In this document: piece by piece, positions 35,601 through 46,595 of the stretch
Layout: the number at the start of each line of letters is the position of its first letter
Position numbering within the stretch: the first letter of the stretch is position 1
From: Parachlorella kessleri
Taxonomy: Eukaryota > Chlorophyta > Trebouxiophyceae > Chlorellales > Chlorellaceae
NCBI GenBank assembly: GCA_001598975.1
Contig: BBXU01000171.1
Coordinates: forward strand, 1 to 56,247
Length of the DNA: 56,247 nt
Direction: 5' to 3'
The notes under the pieces: model-generated
What the model was told of the DNA's origin: nothing
What the model saw: the letters and a program-made list of their open reading frames with translations, nothing else
The model's database searches: none
Position numbers and translations under genes: made by a program

Positions 35601-38600
35601 ATGTCCAACGAGCGGGACCTAGAGGCCCCTCTGCTGAACGGAGCTGAGGCTGCCGAGGGAGAGGAGAATTGTTTAGAGGCGGTCACTCGCTATGAGCGTG
35701 CTGTGCACGTGAAGGCTGGCGATTGTGGAGAAGGAGAGCCCACGGACGAGGGTGCACTGTGAGTAGCAAGGGCGAGCGCTGAGAGGCAGCCGCTCACTGC
35801 GAGGCGAGGCTTACCAGCACCCGGGGGGGGCCCAAGGCAGCAACTTCTATGTAGTTGGTGGGCATACTTGTTTAGCACAGCAGGAAGTGGCGACTTGGCC
35901 GCTTGGCCACCGTCCTAGCTGGAATGGAATTAGCTGCCTGGGGTTGATGTCAGCGGCACCGTGTGAAGTATCAAGGTAGTAGGCAGCCTTTGGCGAACTT
36001 CAGAGCATTACACGCGTTCCAGCCTACCAGCTCACTATAGAGCCGGCATTCCTGGTTGCAGGACCAATGGCCATGCTGCAGCTGCCTCCCACAAAGGGTG
36101 CTCAGATGGCGGCGGCATCTGTAACTTGGCTGTCACAGCTGTTGGGGCAGGTGCGCTGATGTACTGTTGGCAAGAAAGTGTATCTTCAGGCAGCTGTTTT
36201 GTATTCTACTGGGTCCGGACAAGAAAATGTCTGTCCCATGGTACAGAAGATCACTGGACCGCCACTTATGTTACTGTCGATGCAGGCATGCTCGCCCTTC
36301 CTAAGGCTTTCGCCAGCGTTGGCATACTCCTTGGCGTAGGCCTGTTCATAGCAGTTTGTTTCCTGACCTACTTCAGCTCCTCCATCATTATCAGGTGCGG
36401 TGCTGTTCCGGGGGTGCACGGTAGCCTGTGCTTGGTGGCTCCTTTGGGGTGGCAACGCTTGCGGGTCCGCACGTGCTTCATATTGCTCCTCTGTAGTAGC
36501 ATCCGGGTCACTCCAGCTGGGGGTTATCTAGGCTAGTCTGCGAGGCTGCGCAAGAGGCTCACGGAACGTAGGTGCACCGCAGGTGGGCTCACTCGTTGCG
36601 GAAAGAGACGTATGGGGAGGTCATCCGGGCCAGGTTTGGCTGCACAGGGGCGCGCATACTGCAGGGCTCGATTATTGTCCATGTAGCAGGTGGGTGGCGT
36701 GGGAAGGTGGACCGGTACCTTGTTGCTGCCAGCTTGTTTGACCCTGGGCCGCATGCCTGCGAAGTGCAAGGCTGGCTCTGTGCCTTGTCCGGCATGTCTG
36801 CCAGTAGTCTAGTGGGGCTGCCATGTCTAATGCAGCTGGGCTGGGACTCCGCTCGGTAGTCACACCTTGCCAGGATGTTGCTGCAGGTGTTATGATTGTG
36901 TACTGCATCATCATTGCAGACATGCTGGTGAGTTCAGGTCAAGATGTCATGGAGTTCTTGCCTGGGGCCCTTGTGATTTGTCGTGGATATCAGTCAACTG
37001 TGGCTGTAACTGCAGGTCGGCTCTGCCCCTCATTATCACGGCGTATTGCCAACCTGCCTCGGCAACCATGATGGGGTGTGGTATCTTAGTCGATGGTTCG
37101 TGGTAAGCACTGGCTCGGAACAACCTTCAACCATATTCCAGCATTGTCGCAGTTCAAGTCCTCGGCTGGAAATGCTGACCTTGCGCATACTGAAGTGTGC
37201 CTACTTGAGGACCTGTTGATATTTCGCAAGCTGTGCCTTGTAATGATGTCTACTTTGCTTCACTCTACTGTCGATGTTGGTGCAGGTGGGCGTCCTGCTT
37301 GCGGTGCTGGTTGTGCCTATGCTCATTTCTCGCGACCTGACTGTGGTAGCTCGCTACAGCCGGCTCAGCGTCTTCATGATGTTGGCTCTGGCAGTGTCGA
37401 TAGCGGGCCTAGCAGCACTGGCGGTTGCGCAGGTAGGCTTTCGCCCTCTTGTCCCCTGTGCATGCAAGGGTGACAGGCTGCAGAGTGAGGATGAGCATGT
37501 CTAGTAGGGCGTTTTCTCTTCATCCACGAAGAGCGGTCCTGTATGTTATAAAAGTGATCGGACTACAGGGTGCGCGGCGCCCTCCGCGTTCTGAGGGAAT
37601 TTCAAGAGGGGCAGGGGGAGGTCGATATCCAAGGGGGTTTCCCCTGTGTGCAGGGGAAGGCTGCAGCAGTGCATGTACTGCCTGTCCCTTCAGCCATGGG
37701 CGACGGCACTCCCTTCGATGTGGTGGCAACCGTGCTCACCGTCATCTCGGTGGCATGCCTGGCTTTCACATGTCAGGTGAGGCTGCATCAGGGAGGGCAT
37801 GTGGGAACAGCATGCGGGGAAGGCTGTTTCGTGACACGCTGATTAGTACGCGTACGATGTGGGGCCTGCTTTGTCATGCTTTGGGCCTGATCCGTCCGCG
37901 GGTTCTCACATGCTTCTAGTACTGGTAGAGGCTCAGGTTTGCTGACGCACCAATCCTGTTTTTTTCCTTTGCTGCTGCAGTTCAACCTGATTCCTGTGGT
38001 GAGTCGAAATTTTAGCCTGCCAGCCTGTGGCCGGTCCCTAACCATCGCTTGCGCTGAGCAGTTGCTGCTGCTGGTGTGCCTGATTGGCCTGCTTGCTTGG
38101 CAGCTGACGCGCACGACAGCGTACTTTGCAACTTGTTCCGTCAACTGAACGGACCTCCATGAAATGCTCTTATCGTGCAGCACAAGTCCTTGAAAAACCC
38201 CGAGCTGCCAAACATGCTGCGCATCACTCGGCTCTCCATTGCCCTATGCGCCCTTCTGTACATCACCATCGCGCTCAGCGGTAAGCACAGGCCCAGGCAC
38301 GTGCTGTGTGCTGGAAAGGCGGGCGAGCCTCAGTGCTGGAGCCATCTTGCACAGTCTGCTGCTTTCTACTGGGACTGTCTCATAATTTGCCACCGGCGGT
38401 GCTGCTGACGCCTGGTACTAGTTGTTTGCAGGCTATGTGCTGTTTGGCAAGGAGACGGAGGGCGATGTGCTGAAGAACCTTACCATTAAATTTGTGGGGG
38501 GGCTCCTGCCGCATGAGTTTGGGGTTTTCTTCATCAACGCCATCGTCATATGCAACACCTTCAACCTGCTGTGCAACTTTGTGCTCAAGGTGCGTTACCA

Positions 38601-39380
38601 TACCCAGCTGGCGATCTGTGACAGCTTTCCTCAGGCGTGCCTGGCAGCTCAGTCCATCCTCCAAAGAGATCGTCATGGCGTTTTCCCTGATGTGCTTCTC
38701 GTCCCACTTGGCTGCGTATAGTTCTCTTCAGGCAGGAGTGTATGCAGACATCCTGCTTGGTACTTACGCTGCTGCTGCAGGTGTGGGCAGTCAGGGACAA
38801 CGTGGCCGAGCTCGCGCTGGGCGTGACCGCCTGCCAGTTGCCTCTGGTTCACTACTATGGCCTCACATACCTGCTCGTTGCGCTGGCGTACGGGCTGTCG
38901 ATTGTCATCCCCTCAGGTATGCAACAGCTGCATCCTGGGCACGAGGGCTGGGGTACTCTTGTGCCTCCCTTGCTGGCTATTCAAGAGCGGGTCTCCTTGC
39001 TGCCAGTTTGGGGTGCAGAGATACCAGGGTGTTGACCAGTGTTTGATGGAGGGCTCGTGGAAGCGTCGAGCTTGGTATTCCGCAGTAGTCGACATCTCCC
39101 CCTGCTGCTGCCCACCCCGCGTGCATGCCCTTGCCCTTCTCCCTATGTGACAAATCAGTGCAGCACTCACTCTCCCCTGTTTGCAGTGTACCTGCTCGTC
39201 TCACTGGTTGGCTCCACAGCCTGCGTCACCTTCTCGTACATCTTCCCCGGCCTGCTTGTCATCAAGGGCGACAGCCGCGGCGTGGCCAGGGCGTTTGCCT
39301 ACGGCGCAGTGGCTCTGGCGGGCGTCATGGCTTGCACTGCCGTGTACAACACTGCCATTGGCAACACCGACATGGCATGA
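35601..39380 (+). CDS. AAAP-family amino-acid permease (SLC38-like)
   Basis: Thirteen exons: 35601-35758, 36062-36150, 36286-36394, 36583-36689, 36887-36927, 37016-37102, 37286-37432, 37654-37776, 37981-37998, 38181-38280, 38432-38589, 38781-38916, 39187-39380; phases agree, 488 aa. The acidic N-terminus (MSNERDLEAPLLNG, with a dileucine-like signal) precedes about eleven hydrophobic helices. The family signature is split across introns: VGAGMLALPKAFASVGILLG, then TYGEVIRARFG, VVARYSRLSVFMMLAL, and the FNLIPV-HKSLKNPELPNM block. That block is spliced through an 18-nt exon (37981-37998). Family role: proton- or sodium-coupled amino-acid transport at the plasma membrane or vacuole; the substrate cannot be told from sequence. 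Exons are mostly under 160 nt and match helix or loop boundaries. The 41-nt exon 5 is also very short. Confidence 0.9.
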
Positions 39381-39942
39381 AGAGCCCCGCTGCCACTGCG
39401 GCGACAGTTGACAGAAACGTGCCCAGCCCTGGCTGCTCCGTTCCCAGCTCAGCAAAGTGGGGGATGGCTTTTGTGAAGAGTGGGCAAGGGCAGCCGCGCA
39501 AAGGTGGCTGTGATTTTGTGCTCAAAGAAACTCACCCGAGGGGCTTATGTGCAGTTAGTCACATAAAAACATGCTCGCCAGTCGCCTAGCTTGCTGTATT
39601 TCATGCTACTCATCGAGTGAAGAAAACATCTTTGCTGCACATTGCTGTGCTGTGTGTGCGTTTTGCCAGTAGCTGCTTCTTTTGTTTCCAAATTGCAACC
39701 GCCGGTGTGGCGGGTAGTATGCCTCTCTTCCAACTTTTCCTGGCCAGTGAAGTTCTTTTCTTGACCTGCGGGCCTCCAGGCCCCGCCAATTATGTGTGTT
39801 GCTTTCTTGCGCGGTTGCATGGCTTGTTGAGCTCTACAGGGCTTGACTGTTGTCATCCCTTACTAACCCTAAGCTCGTTCCCGGCATGAAACAACTGCAT
39901 TGTCATCTTCCAGTCCTAGATTGTAGCGGCGCCCTCAATAAA
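39381..39942. other. Tail-to-tail spacer between AAAP and COQ8 genes
   Basis: These 562 bp lie between two stop codons and should contain both 3' UTRs. No coding exon, repeat or RNA gene was recognised. Confidence 0.5.
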
Positions 39943-42900
39943 CTATGCTGCCTGCTCGTGTAGCTGCCCCTTGAGGTACGAGTTGTACGTCTCGTAGAAC
40001 ATGGCATTGCACGGGACCTGGGCCTTGAGCCGTATGCAAGCCTGCACACAGCATGCAGGGGCTTGGAGTAGCCACACAGGAGAAGAAAGGGTAACACATG
40101 CACAGCTTCTGTGCATCATTTCCGCAGCTTGCTCAGAAACAGCAGGGATGCCGCAACCTGTCTCACCCCGGCAACCACCTGCATGGCAGCAGTGTCAGCT
40201 CAGCTGTCCATTGCCACCATCTCAACTATACTTACAGACACAACTTGAAAGAACTAGCGTTCCCACTCCTCTTTACTCCGGCCCCCCGCTGTTATCGCCA
40301 CGCCCCGGACAGTAGCTCACCTCCTCACTCGACATTTCCCTCCCGCCCACCTTCCCTCAACCCACCCAGTGAAGCAGCACTCACCAGGAATGCCCCTGAC
40401 AGCTTGCGGTGCAGCGAGTAGGACTCGTCCGGTGGCGGCGTCAGGCGGTGCTTCAGCATGATGGCCCCCAGCTCAGTCACCCGCCTAGTCAGCGGGCCAT
40501 GCTGGCCAAAGTCATAGATGCCAGGGGATCCAAAGGGAACCCCCACAGCAAACCCTGCCTCCACGTGGGCATCCAGCATCACCCTTGACTCATCACCTAC
40601 ATCACGGGTTGGTCGTGCGGGGCTTGAACATCTAGCTCAGCGCTCCGGCAAGCCCTAGAGCACACCTTCCGTCCAACACTGTCAGTCCACAGGTACCACC
40701 TACCTCTGTTCATAAGACAAATTACTCTCAGAAGTGGAAAGTTTCTAGCAGCTGCTGTTTGCAACACACTGCCTTCCTGTGACAATTCCTCTGACCACTT
40801 CCACAACATCCAGGCATGGACCACACACCCCGGTGCCATCTCTACAAGTCGTCCAGGCAAAAGGCCCACTCTTTGCACAGGCCATCACTCGTTTAAAGCG
40901 CATTTCTGTCAACTCCCCGCTGCCTTTCACACAGGGCCCACCTGTAAGGAACCCCAGCTTAGTGGACCGACGGATCACTTCCTCGCTGTCCCTCTCAGCG
41001 CAGCCCTTGACCATCAGCAAGTACTCGTCCACAAAAGCCCTGCAGCACCAGGGGTGAGCAAGGAATGGGTGAGGACTAGTTTTACAACCCAACACATTAA
41101 CATAGCAAACTGGCTGGTGAGGCCCGGAGCATGCCTCGCCTCCAGCGCTGCCCGCTCTCAGTTACAACCCTTTCTGTCCAGACTCCAGGCTGTTCAATGT
41201 ACGCGATGCACAAGCCCCGTGTGAGAATGGGCTGGGCTTAATCTATCGACACAGAAGCCAAGGGCTGCATCAGAGACTGTCCATGCTTTGTCATACCTGC
41301 TATAATGCCGTGCCGCACCAAAGTCAATGAGGTAGAGCTTGTCGGTAGGTGCATCATACAGGAAGTTGCCAAAATTTGGGTCTGCGGTGAAAAACAGGAG
41401 GATGAGACACGGTCCCCAGAAAGGCTCCCTGCGTTGGCTCCCAGCCACCGTGCATGAGTTGCTGCTGCAGGAGGCTTCACCCGTTCCTGGCCGTCAGGCA
41501 ATGATTGCTGTCCCTGCCACGCTCAACAGGCTGTTTGCTTCATGCCCTCCTGCCCATGTCCCTGCAAGCCGCCACAGCTGTGATCAGCTCACCCGTCTGC
41601 ATATAGCGCCAGTGGAAGAGCTCCTTCAGCGTCAGCTTCAACAGCCGGGTGCCCACGGCATTGCGCACCTCCTGGGGCATGTCTGCCACCTGCAGCAAAG
41701 CCCAGAATCGATAACACAATGAGCTGGATGTGGCTGTGTCAGAAGTCCACTCTCATGGACCCTTCCAGGCAGAGCCAGCTGGCACCCAAATGAGTGCAGG
41801 CTTCTTGAAGCCTCAGGCTACAGACAGCATTGCCTCGCCGCACCTGCTCGCCACCCAGTCCCTCCCCCCGCCCCGCCCAGCCAGATCCCTCCGCCCACCT
41901 TGCCAGTGTGTACCCACCCAGCTGGCAGCACTCACTTCACCCCCAACGAGTCACCACCCTTCCACCAACCCAGCCTTGACCAAGGTGCAGGGCTTGCAGC
42001 CCATGCCACCCGCCCGCCCACCCACCCGGTCGATGTGGACCCCCGGCACCCACTCCGTGGTCAGCACCCGCTCCCCAGACAGCTCTGGAAACACATCTGG
42101 CACCACAAAGTGCCTGGCGGTGTAGGGGTCCGATGCTATGAGCTGCTTGAAGCGCCTCTGGGCCTCCAGCTCGTAGCGGTAGTCACACTCCAGGGCCAAC
42201 TCGCGCTTTGCCACCTGGCAGGGCACAGCAGGCGCAGCAGGGCAATCTGAGTCGCAAGCCAGGCAGCGAGCACAGCCCCAGCAGCAACACCGAGCATGAC
42301 GTTAGGTTCGCCCCTTTGGGACTGACGGGAACATGCAGGCATTTCGCTGTCGAGCATATCGCAGCATGCCCTCCTGGGACAGATGCTTGGATTGCAACCT
42401 GACGCTGGGCACAGACTGCCCTCAATGACACAAGTAGCCAACCCTAACCACGGCGCATCGCCACCTGACCTATGCCACCAGTAGCCTCCTACAGCTGGGT
42501 CGACAATGAGCCACGAACTACACCCGCGAAACAGGAACTCCAACTACCGACTCTAAATGGCATGCACAACCCCGTCAGGATGCGGAAAGCACAATAGAAG
42601 AGCTATTCCATCAATGCTTCCCACACGTCTCATGGTACAAGCAATCAGCCATTGGACACAACTGTGCTCACCTTGACCGCATTCTCAACATACAGCCCCT
42701 TGGGAAGGATGTTCGCTATGCTGATCAGCCGCATTAGGTTGTCTGCAAGGCAGGAGCAACACAGCATGTCTAATAGTGGTGTGCTCAGGCTACGGGCTAA
42801 GTTATACTGCAAGACTTACATGAATTTCCGCGCCTAGGGCACAGATTCAGGTTGGAAAGCTTCCGGCAATGTGAGCCCCTTCCAAGGCCATGGCACGGCA

Positions 42901-44706
42901 GGAGGGCCCAGCAACACATGGCACTGCTAGAACCTGCTGCCATTTAGCCTCTCCCCCACACCCAAACTCCCAACTGTCGATTGCCGAAACCCAGCAAAAT
43001 GTATAAATGCTGTCTCCACACCCCGCCGCAACACAAGGTCCGCTTCCATTTTGCTGAAATGCACCCTACTGCTTTCACAGTCCTCAACCCTTACCTACAT
43101 CGGACTCAATCGAGCGAGCCACCCCCGGGTACTGTATCTTCATGGCTCCCCGCCGCCCATCATGTGTGATCACGCCGTGCACCTGCCCTATGGAAGCTGC
43201 CGCCAGCGGGGTGTAGTCAAAGTCTGCCACGCGCTGCCGCCAGTCAGGGCCCAACTCCTCCCGCAGCACCTGGCAGATGCAGAGGACAACAACGCCTGGT
43301 AGCAGTTGAAAGACGTGCGGTAACTAGTCTTGCCAAGCATGTGCGGCATGTGTCACCAAAGCAGAACAGTAAGCTGAGGAACCACCACAGGGACCCGTCA
43401 GTTTCTTTTCCAAACAAGACCATTGCGCCTGGATGAACAAGCAGGGTAGATTGACATGCCCGGTCAGCGCACCCACCTGCTCAAGCTGCTTGCGCGGCAT
43501 CACATCCGCGCCCGCCCTCACTCGCTCCAGAGCTGCCTGGAACTGCGGAGGCAGCACGTTCTCGTCCTGAATGGACAGCATCTGCCCAATCTTGAGCGCC
43601 GCGCCGCGCATGCGGCACAAGGCGTTGGCCAGCCGCTCCGCGTTCTGCTCTGTCAGGAAGGAGGAAGACGCCTGGTCTGCGCTGGGGCTCCTGAAGGCTC
43701 GACTAACTGACTCCCGCATGGTGCCATATAGCAGGCTGGCACCCAGCCCTGCAAAGCCGGCCACTCTGCCAAGCGAGCTGGAAGGCACGCTGCGCTCACG
43801 CGGCTTGAACTTGCGCGGCGGCGGCGCCGCCACTGCTGCGGTAGCAGCTGGCACCTCTGGCCTGGCTGTCGCCTGCTGCGACGGCTGCTGCCCCAGCTGG
43901 GGCTGCTGCTCCGGCTGGATGAGCGTCACTCCCTGCAGCCCATGGACTGCTGGCTCCGCTGAACGCTGTGTGGGTGGCTCCTCCAGGGGCTGCAATGCAG
44001 AGGGCTGCTGTGCTGAGGCTGCTACCTGCGCCAGCCTCCCAGGGTAGGTCAGCTGCTCTAGTTCTGGTTGCCCCACAAGTGGAGGAGCCTCCGTGTGCGC
44101 AGCAGGTGGTGGCACATGCAACCGGCTCTGCACAAAAGCGTCCAGCTGCTGCTCTGCTGCCCCTGCTTGAGGAGGCGGTGGCGGTACCGCATGCGGCTGT
44201 TCTACTCCTAGATGCTGCCGCTGCTGCTGCTCTTGCTGCAGGCTGATTGCTGCTGGGGAGGTTGCTGCTTGCGGCGGCACAGCTGCAGCACCAGGACCTG
44301 TATGGAGGAAGTCTCGTATGTTTAAGCATAGGTCATGTGCTTAAGGTTCACTGCGGGATTCTGTTCTGGATCAAATGTCAATCGTTTCGTTAACCCTCTT
44401 GCACGAAGATTTCTCACCGCGCCATAACTCACTTGCTCCACTGCGCTGCGTGGCAGCAACTGTGCGAAGCACCACACTGTAGTCACTCTCTGTCAGCCTC
44501 CTCACCAAAGTGCTGCACTTGACACGAGGACAGTGTGGTCAACGTGCGGTCATGTGTGCCAGACTCCTGAGCCACATGTCAGCCCAATCGGACAACATGA
44601 CAGAAAGGTAGAAGACCAACCTGTCAGCGGCTGCCCTGCTGGCGATCACTCCAACTCCCCTCAGTATACGAGCTAAGTCCTCCAGACGCTGAAATGAGTT
44701 TGCCAT
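39943..44706 (-). CDS. COQ8: COQ8/ADCK-type UbiB-family atypical kinase
   Basis: Eleven exons in sense order: 44621-44706, 44433-44476, 43477-44297, 43095-43269, 42672-42742, 42026-42214, 41593-41689, 41297-41381, 40942-41039, 40385-40596, 39943-40041; all phases agree, 658 aa, stop TAG. The N-terminus ([17 protein letters not shown]) is basic and amphipathic, fitting a mitochondrial signal. A Gln/Pro/Ala-rich spacer of about 150 residues follows. The UbiB core has the KxGQ motif ([15 protein letters not shown]), the Ala-rich loop AAASIGQVH, the ATP-site Lys in [11 protein letters not shown], the ALECDYRYE helix, and the metal-binding DFG ([12 protein letters not shown]). These match COQ8A/B more closely than plastid ABC1K. 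Known role: ATPase needed for assembly of the coenzyme Q synthesis complex at the inner mitochondrial membrane. The short exon 2 was chosen because only it restores the phase into exon 3. Confidence 0.92.
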
Positions 44707-44910
44707 GGCCAAGTCTGGCCTCCACCCAATACAAAAGAACTTAAGCACAACGTCCCGGCAATTGGACTAGTCTCTGCAAACCCAGTTTCAGCTCTCTTTT
44801 GTGGCCGGGGAGCCTGGCGGGCGAGCGCAGCAGCCATTCCAGCGCGCAAGTGCGAGGGTTGTCGCTTCTCCCACCACAACATCCGTCAAGCAGAACCGTG
44901 GCCGTGTGAT
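44707..44910. promoter_or_regulatory. Shared head-to-head promoter region, COQ8 / DUF3253 gene
   Basis: The two opposed start codons are 204 bp apart, the shortest divergent spacer in the window, so both promoters must overlap here. The inference is from spacing only. Confidence 0.5.
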
Positions 44911-45516
44911 ATGATGAAGAGGTCCAAGGAAACCTCAGCTGAAGCCGATGCTAGGCAAGGAAAGCGTCGAAAAGGGGACCTGCCGGCCACACCGCAGCCG
45001 AAGGCGTGTCATGAAGGTTTAGAATCACTGAACAAGGCAGAGGTGAGCCTTCTGATGCTTAACAAGAGACTGCTCCCATCGGGACTGAGCGTGTGGTGCT
45101 CGTCTGCCCATGTGGAGCCCTCCAGGCCTGTGTAGGGCCACTGTTCGCAAGATGCTGCAGGTGGAGGCCCGGCTTGAGGCAGAAATCCTTGTCACACTCG
45201 GCTCGCGAAAGCCAGGAGCTACCTGCTGACCCTCTGAAGCCCCACGCCGTGCCTACCCTGACATCTGGCGGGACCTGGTGAGTGGTGACGCTGCAAGCTG
45301 GCACGAGACTTGGCACCCAGGCTCACACCCACAGCAGTTGGGAGAAGCCCACAGTTCAACCTCTTGTTTAACTGCCAGATGGAAGCGACAAGGTCCGTGG
45401 CAAGGAGGCTCGTGGCTGAGGGGCGCATCGAGATACTGCAGAAGGGAGCTGTTGTGGACCCAAACAGCTTTCGGGGCCCAATACGACTTCGCCTAAAGCA
45501 GGACCCTGGAGAGTAG
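44911..45516 (+). CDS. DUF3253 small protein with in-frame TGA at the conserved Cys (candidate selenoprotein)
   Basis: Three exons, all phase 0: 44911-45042, 45161-45277, 45379-45516. They give 128 residues counting the TGA, final stop TAG. A Lys/Arg-rich N-terminus (MMKRSKETSAEADARQGKRR) looks like a nuclear signal. The rest follows the DUF3253 pattern seen in bacterial and plant proteins: an N-terminal helix (EARLEAEILVTLG), PGAT, a Cys-Pro-Ser-Glu turn, a Trp-Arg helix (YPDIWRDLMEATRSVARRLV), then EGRIEILQKGAVVDP and RGPIRLR. The turn reads T-C-TGA-P-S-E, so the TGA (45227-45229, codon 67) stands at the usual Cys. Family function is unknown to me; its shape suggests a winged-helix-like fold. 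The TGA may encode selenocysteine or may simply break the gene. No convincing SECIS element was found downstream by eye. Confidence 0.8.
45227..45229 (+). other. In-frame TGA, candidate selenocysteine codon
   Basis: The TGA lies between TGC and CCC in exon 2 of the DUF3253 gene, with family-like sequence continuing for 62 codons after it. It occupies the position of the Cys in the family's Cys-Pro-Ser-Glu turn and would make a vicinal Cys-Sec pair. One base change from TGC would also create it. Confidence 0.6.
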
Positions 45517-45696
45517 CTGCTGTCGACTGCAAGGATCTCAGGATCTGTCCTGGTTGACGGAAGCTTTTCCAGCGGGGGAGGCTTTTTATGTGAAAGGGAT
45601 TCATACCAGATAACAGGTTGCAATGGGCACATTTACCCTGTACGGTCCGAGTTGCAATCATACCTATCCTTGTTAAGGCGCCCCACGTCAGCTTTC

Positions 45697-46101
45697 ATGA
45701 CAGCAGGTGTACAAATGCTTCTTGCAGAGCGCTTGCTCGAGCTTAGCAAGGTGAGGGATAGCCGTCATGAGGAGAAGAAAGTTGTTGGACAGGGGTGGGG
45801 GTCCAGAAGGCGGCTTCAAGCCTCTCTTGCATGGCTGCACCCTTCCCCCTGGTTGTGTCACCTTGCCAGAGTTCTGGTTGACGTGGGACTTACTACGCCC
45901 CAGAGGTGTGCAGAGGCCACCAACCGGGGCGCAGCATCTATATATTAAGAAACTAACCAGCTCTTTGCAATAAGCTATGGCTATGTCCTGTCCCATCTCG
46001 GGTTTGGTGCACCAGAGGTTGTCCAGAACTTGGGAGTAAGTTCAGTGAAGGTGCCATTTCAATGGGAAGGTGAACTTCCTGGACACATCTTGCGTCTGTA
46101 A
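45697..46101 (+). CDS. Possible small two-exon gene, 64 aa, unidentified
   Basis: Exon 45697-45750 (ATG to AGCAAG, donor GTGAGG) and exon 45961-46101 (after AACCAG, stop TAA) join in phase 0. The product is a compact, non-repetitive protein: MTAGVQMLLAERLLELSK then LFAISYGYVLSHLGFGAPEV and a tail ending in ELPGHILRL. It looks more protein-like than neighbouring shadow frames, but I recognise no family. The frame is open upstream of the ATG to a non-ATG codon at 45652, so it may be the end of a longer gene or a relic. An inverted repeat at 46021-46084 overlaps exon 2. Low confidence. Confidence 0.35.
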
Positions 46102-46595
46102 TGCCAGGCTTAATGCCTTGGAGGTGTGTTCCATCGGAGCAGTGCAGTTCTACCTCTATCTATTCGGTTCTAGACTGTTGCTCCCAGTAGCACCCGTGGG
46201 TATCGAGAGGAATCTAGGCACCTCAAGGAGATGTCGCCATCTCTCTCGTAAGCCAGCCACCCATTCCTTATATGCTTCGATACAACCGGTGAACCGCAAG
46301 CGAACTCCTCTCACGCTGGACGACGAAGCACTTTAGGCATCCAGAAGATGCCGGGGCAACTCTTTGCCACTGTCTCGGCTCCACGGACACTGAGGACTCC
46401 AAGCATTGACCCAAGACGCAGATCAGGTAGACAGATGCAGCGAGGGTCCTCCCCACCGCAGCCCAAAGAGTTCTGCTAGTCGCGTGCCAAACCGCGTCCT
46501 TGCAATCCGATTGTCAGCACCGGTATGAGCAGTCCTCTTTACCCCTTCTGAGCAGTAAATAGTTTTCACGACGGAGGGACTAGAGCTTTGCAGGC
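46102..46595. other. Spacer upstream of the YeeE/YedE-like gene
   Basis: About 0.5 kb holding the promoter and 5' UTR of the YeeE/YedE-like gene. One plus-strand open frame (up to 46336) lacks any recognisable feature. Nothing else was seen. Confidence 0.4.

Noticed and set aside
46021..46084. Inverted repeat considered as a SECIS element for the TGA-containing DUF3253 gene
   Set aside because: It has a GTGA and an AA at roughly the right distance, but the stem between them does not pair and the 3' GA falls inside a Watson-Crick helix. It does not fit the usual SECIS core.
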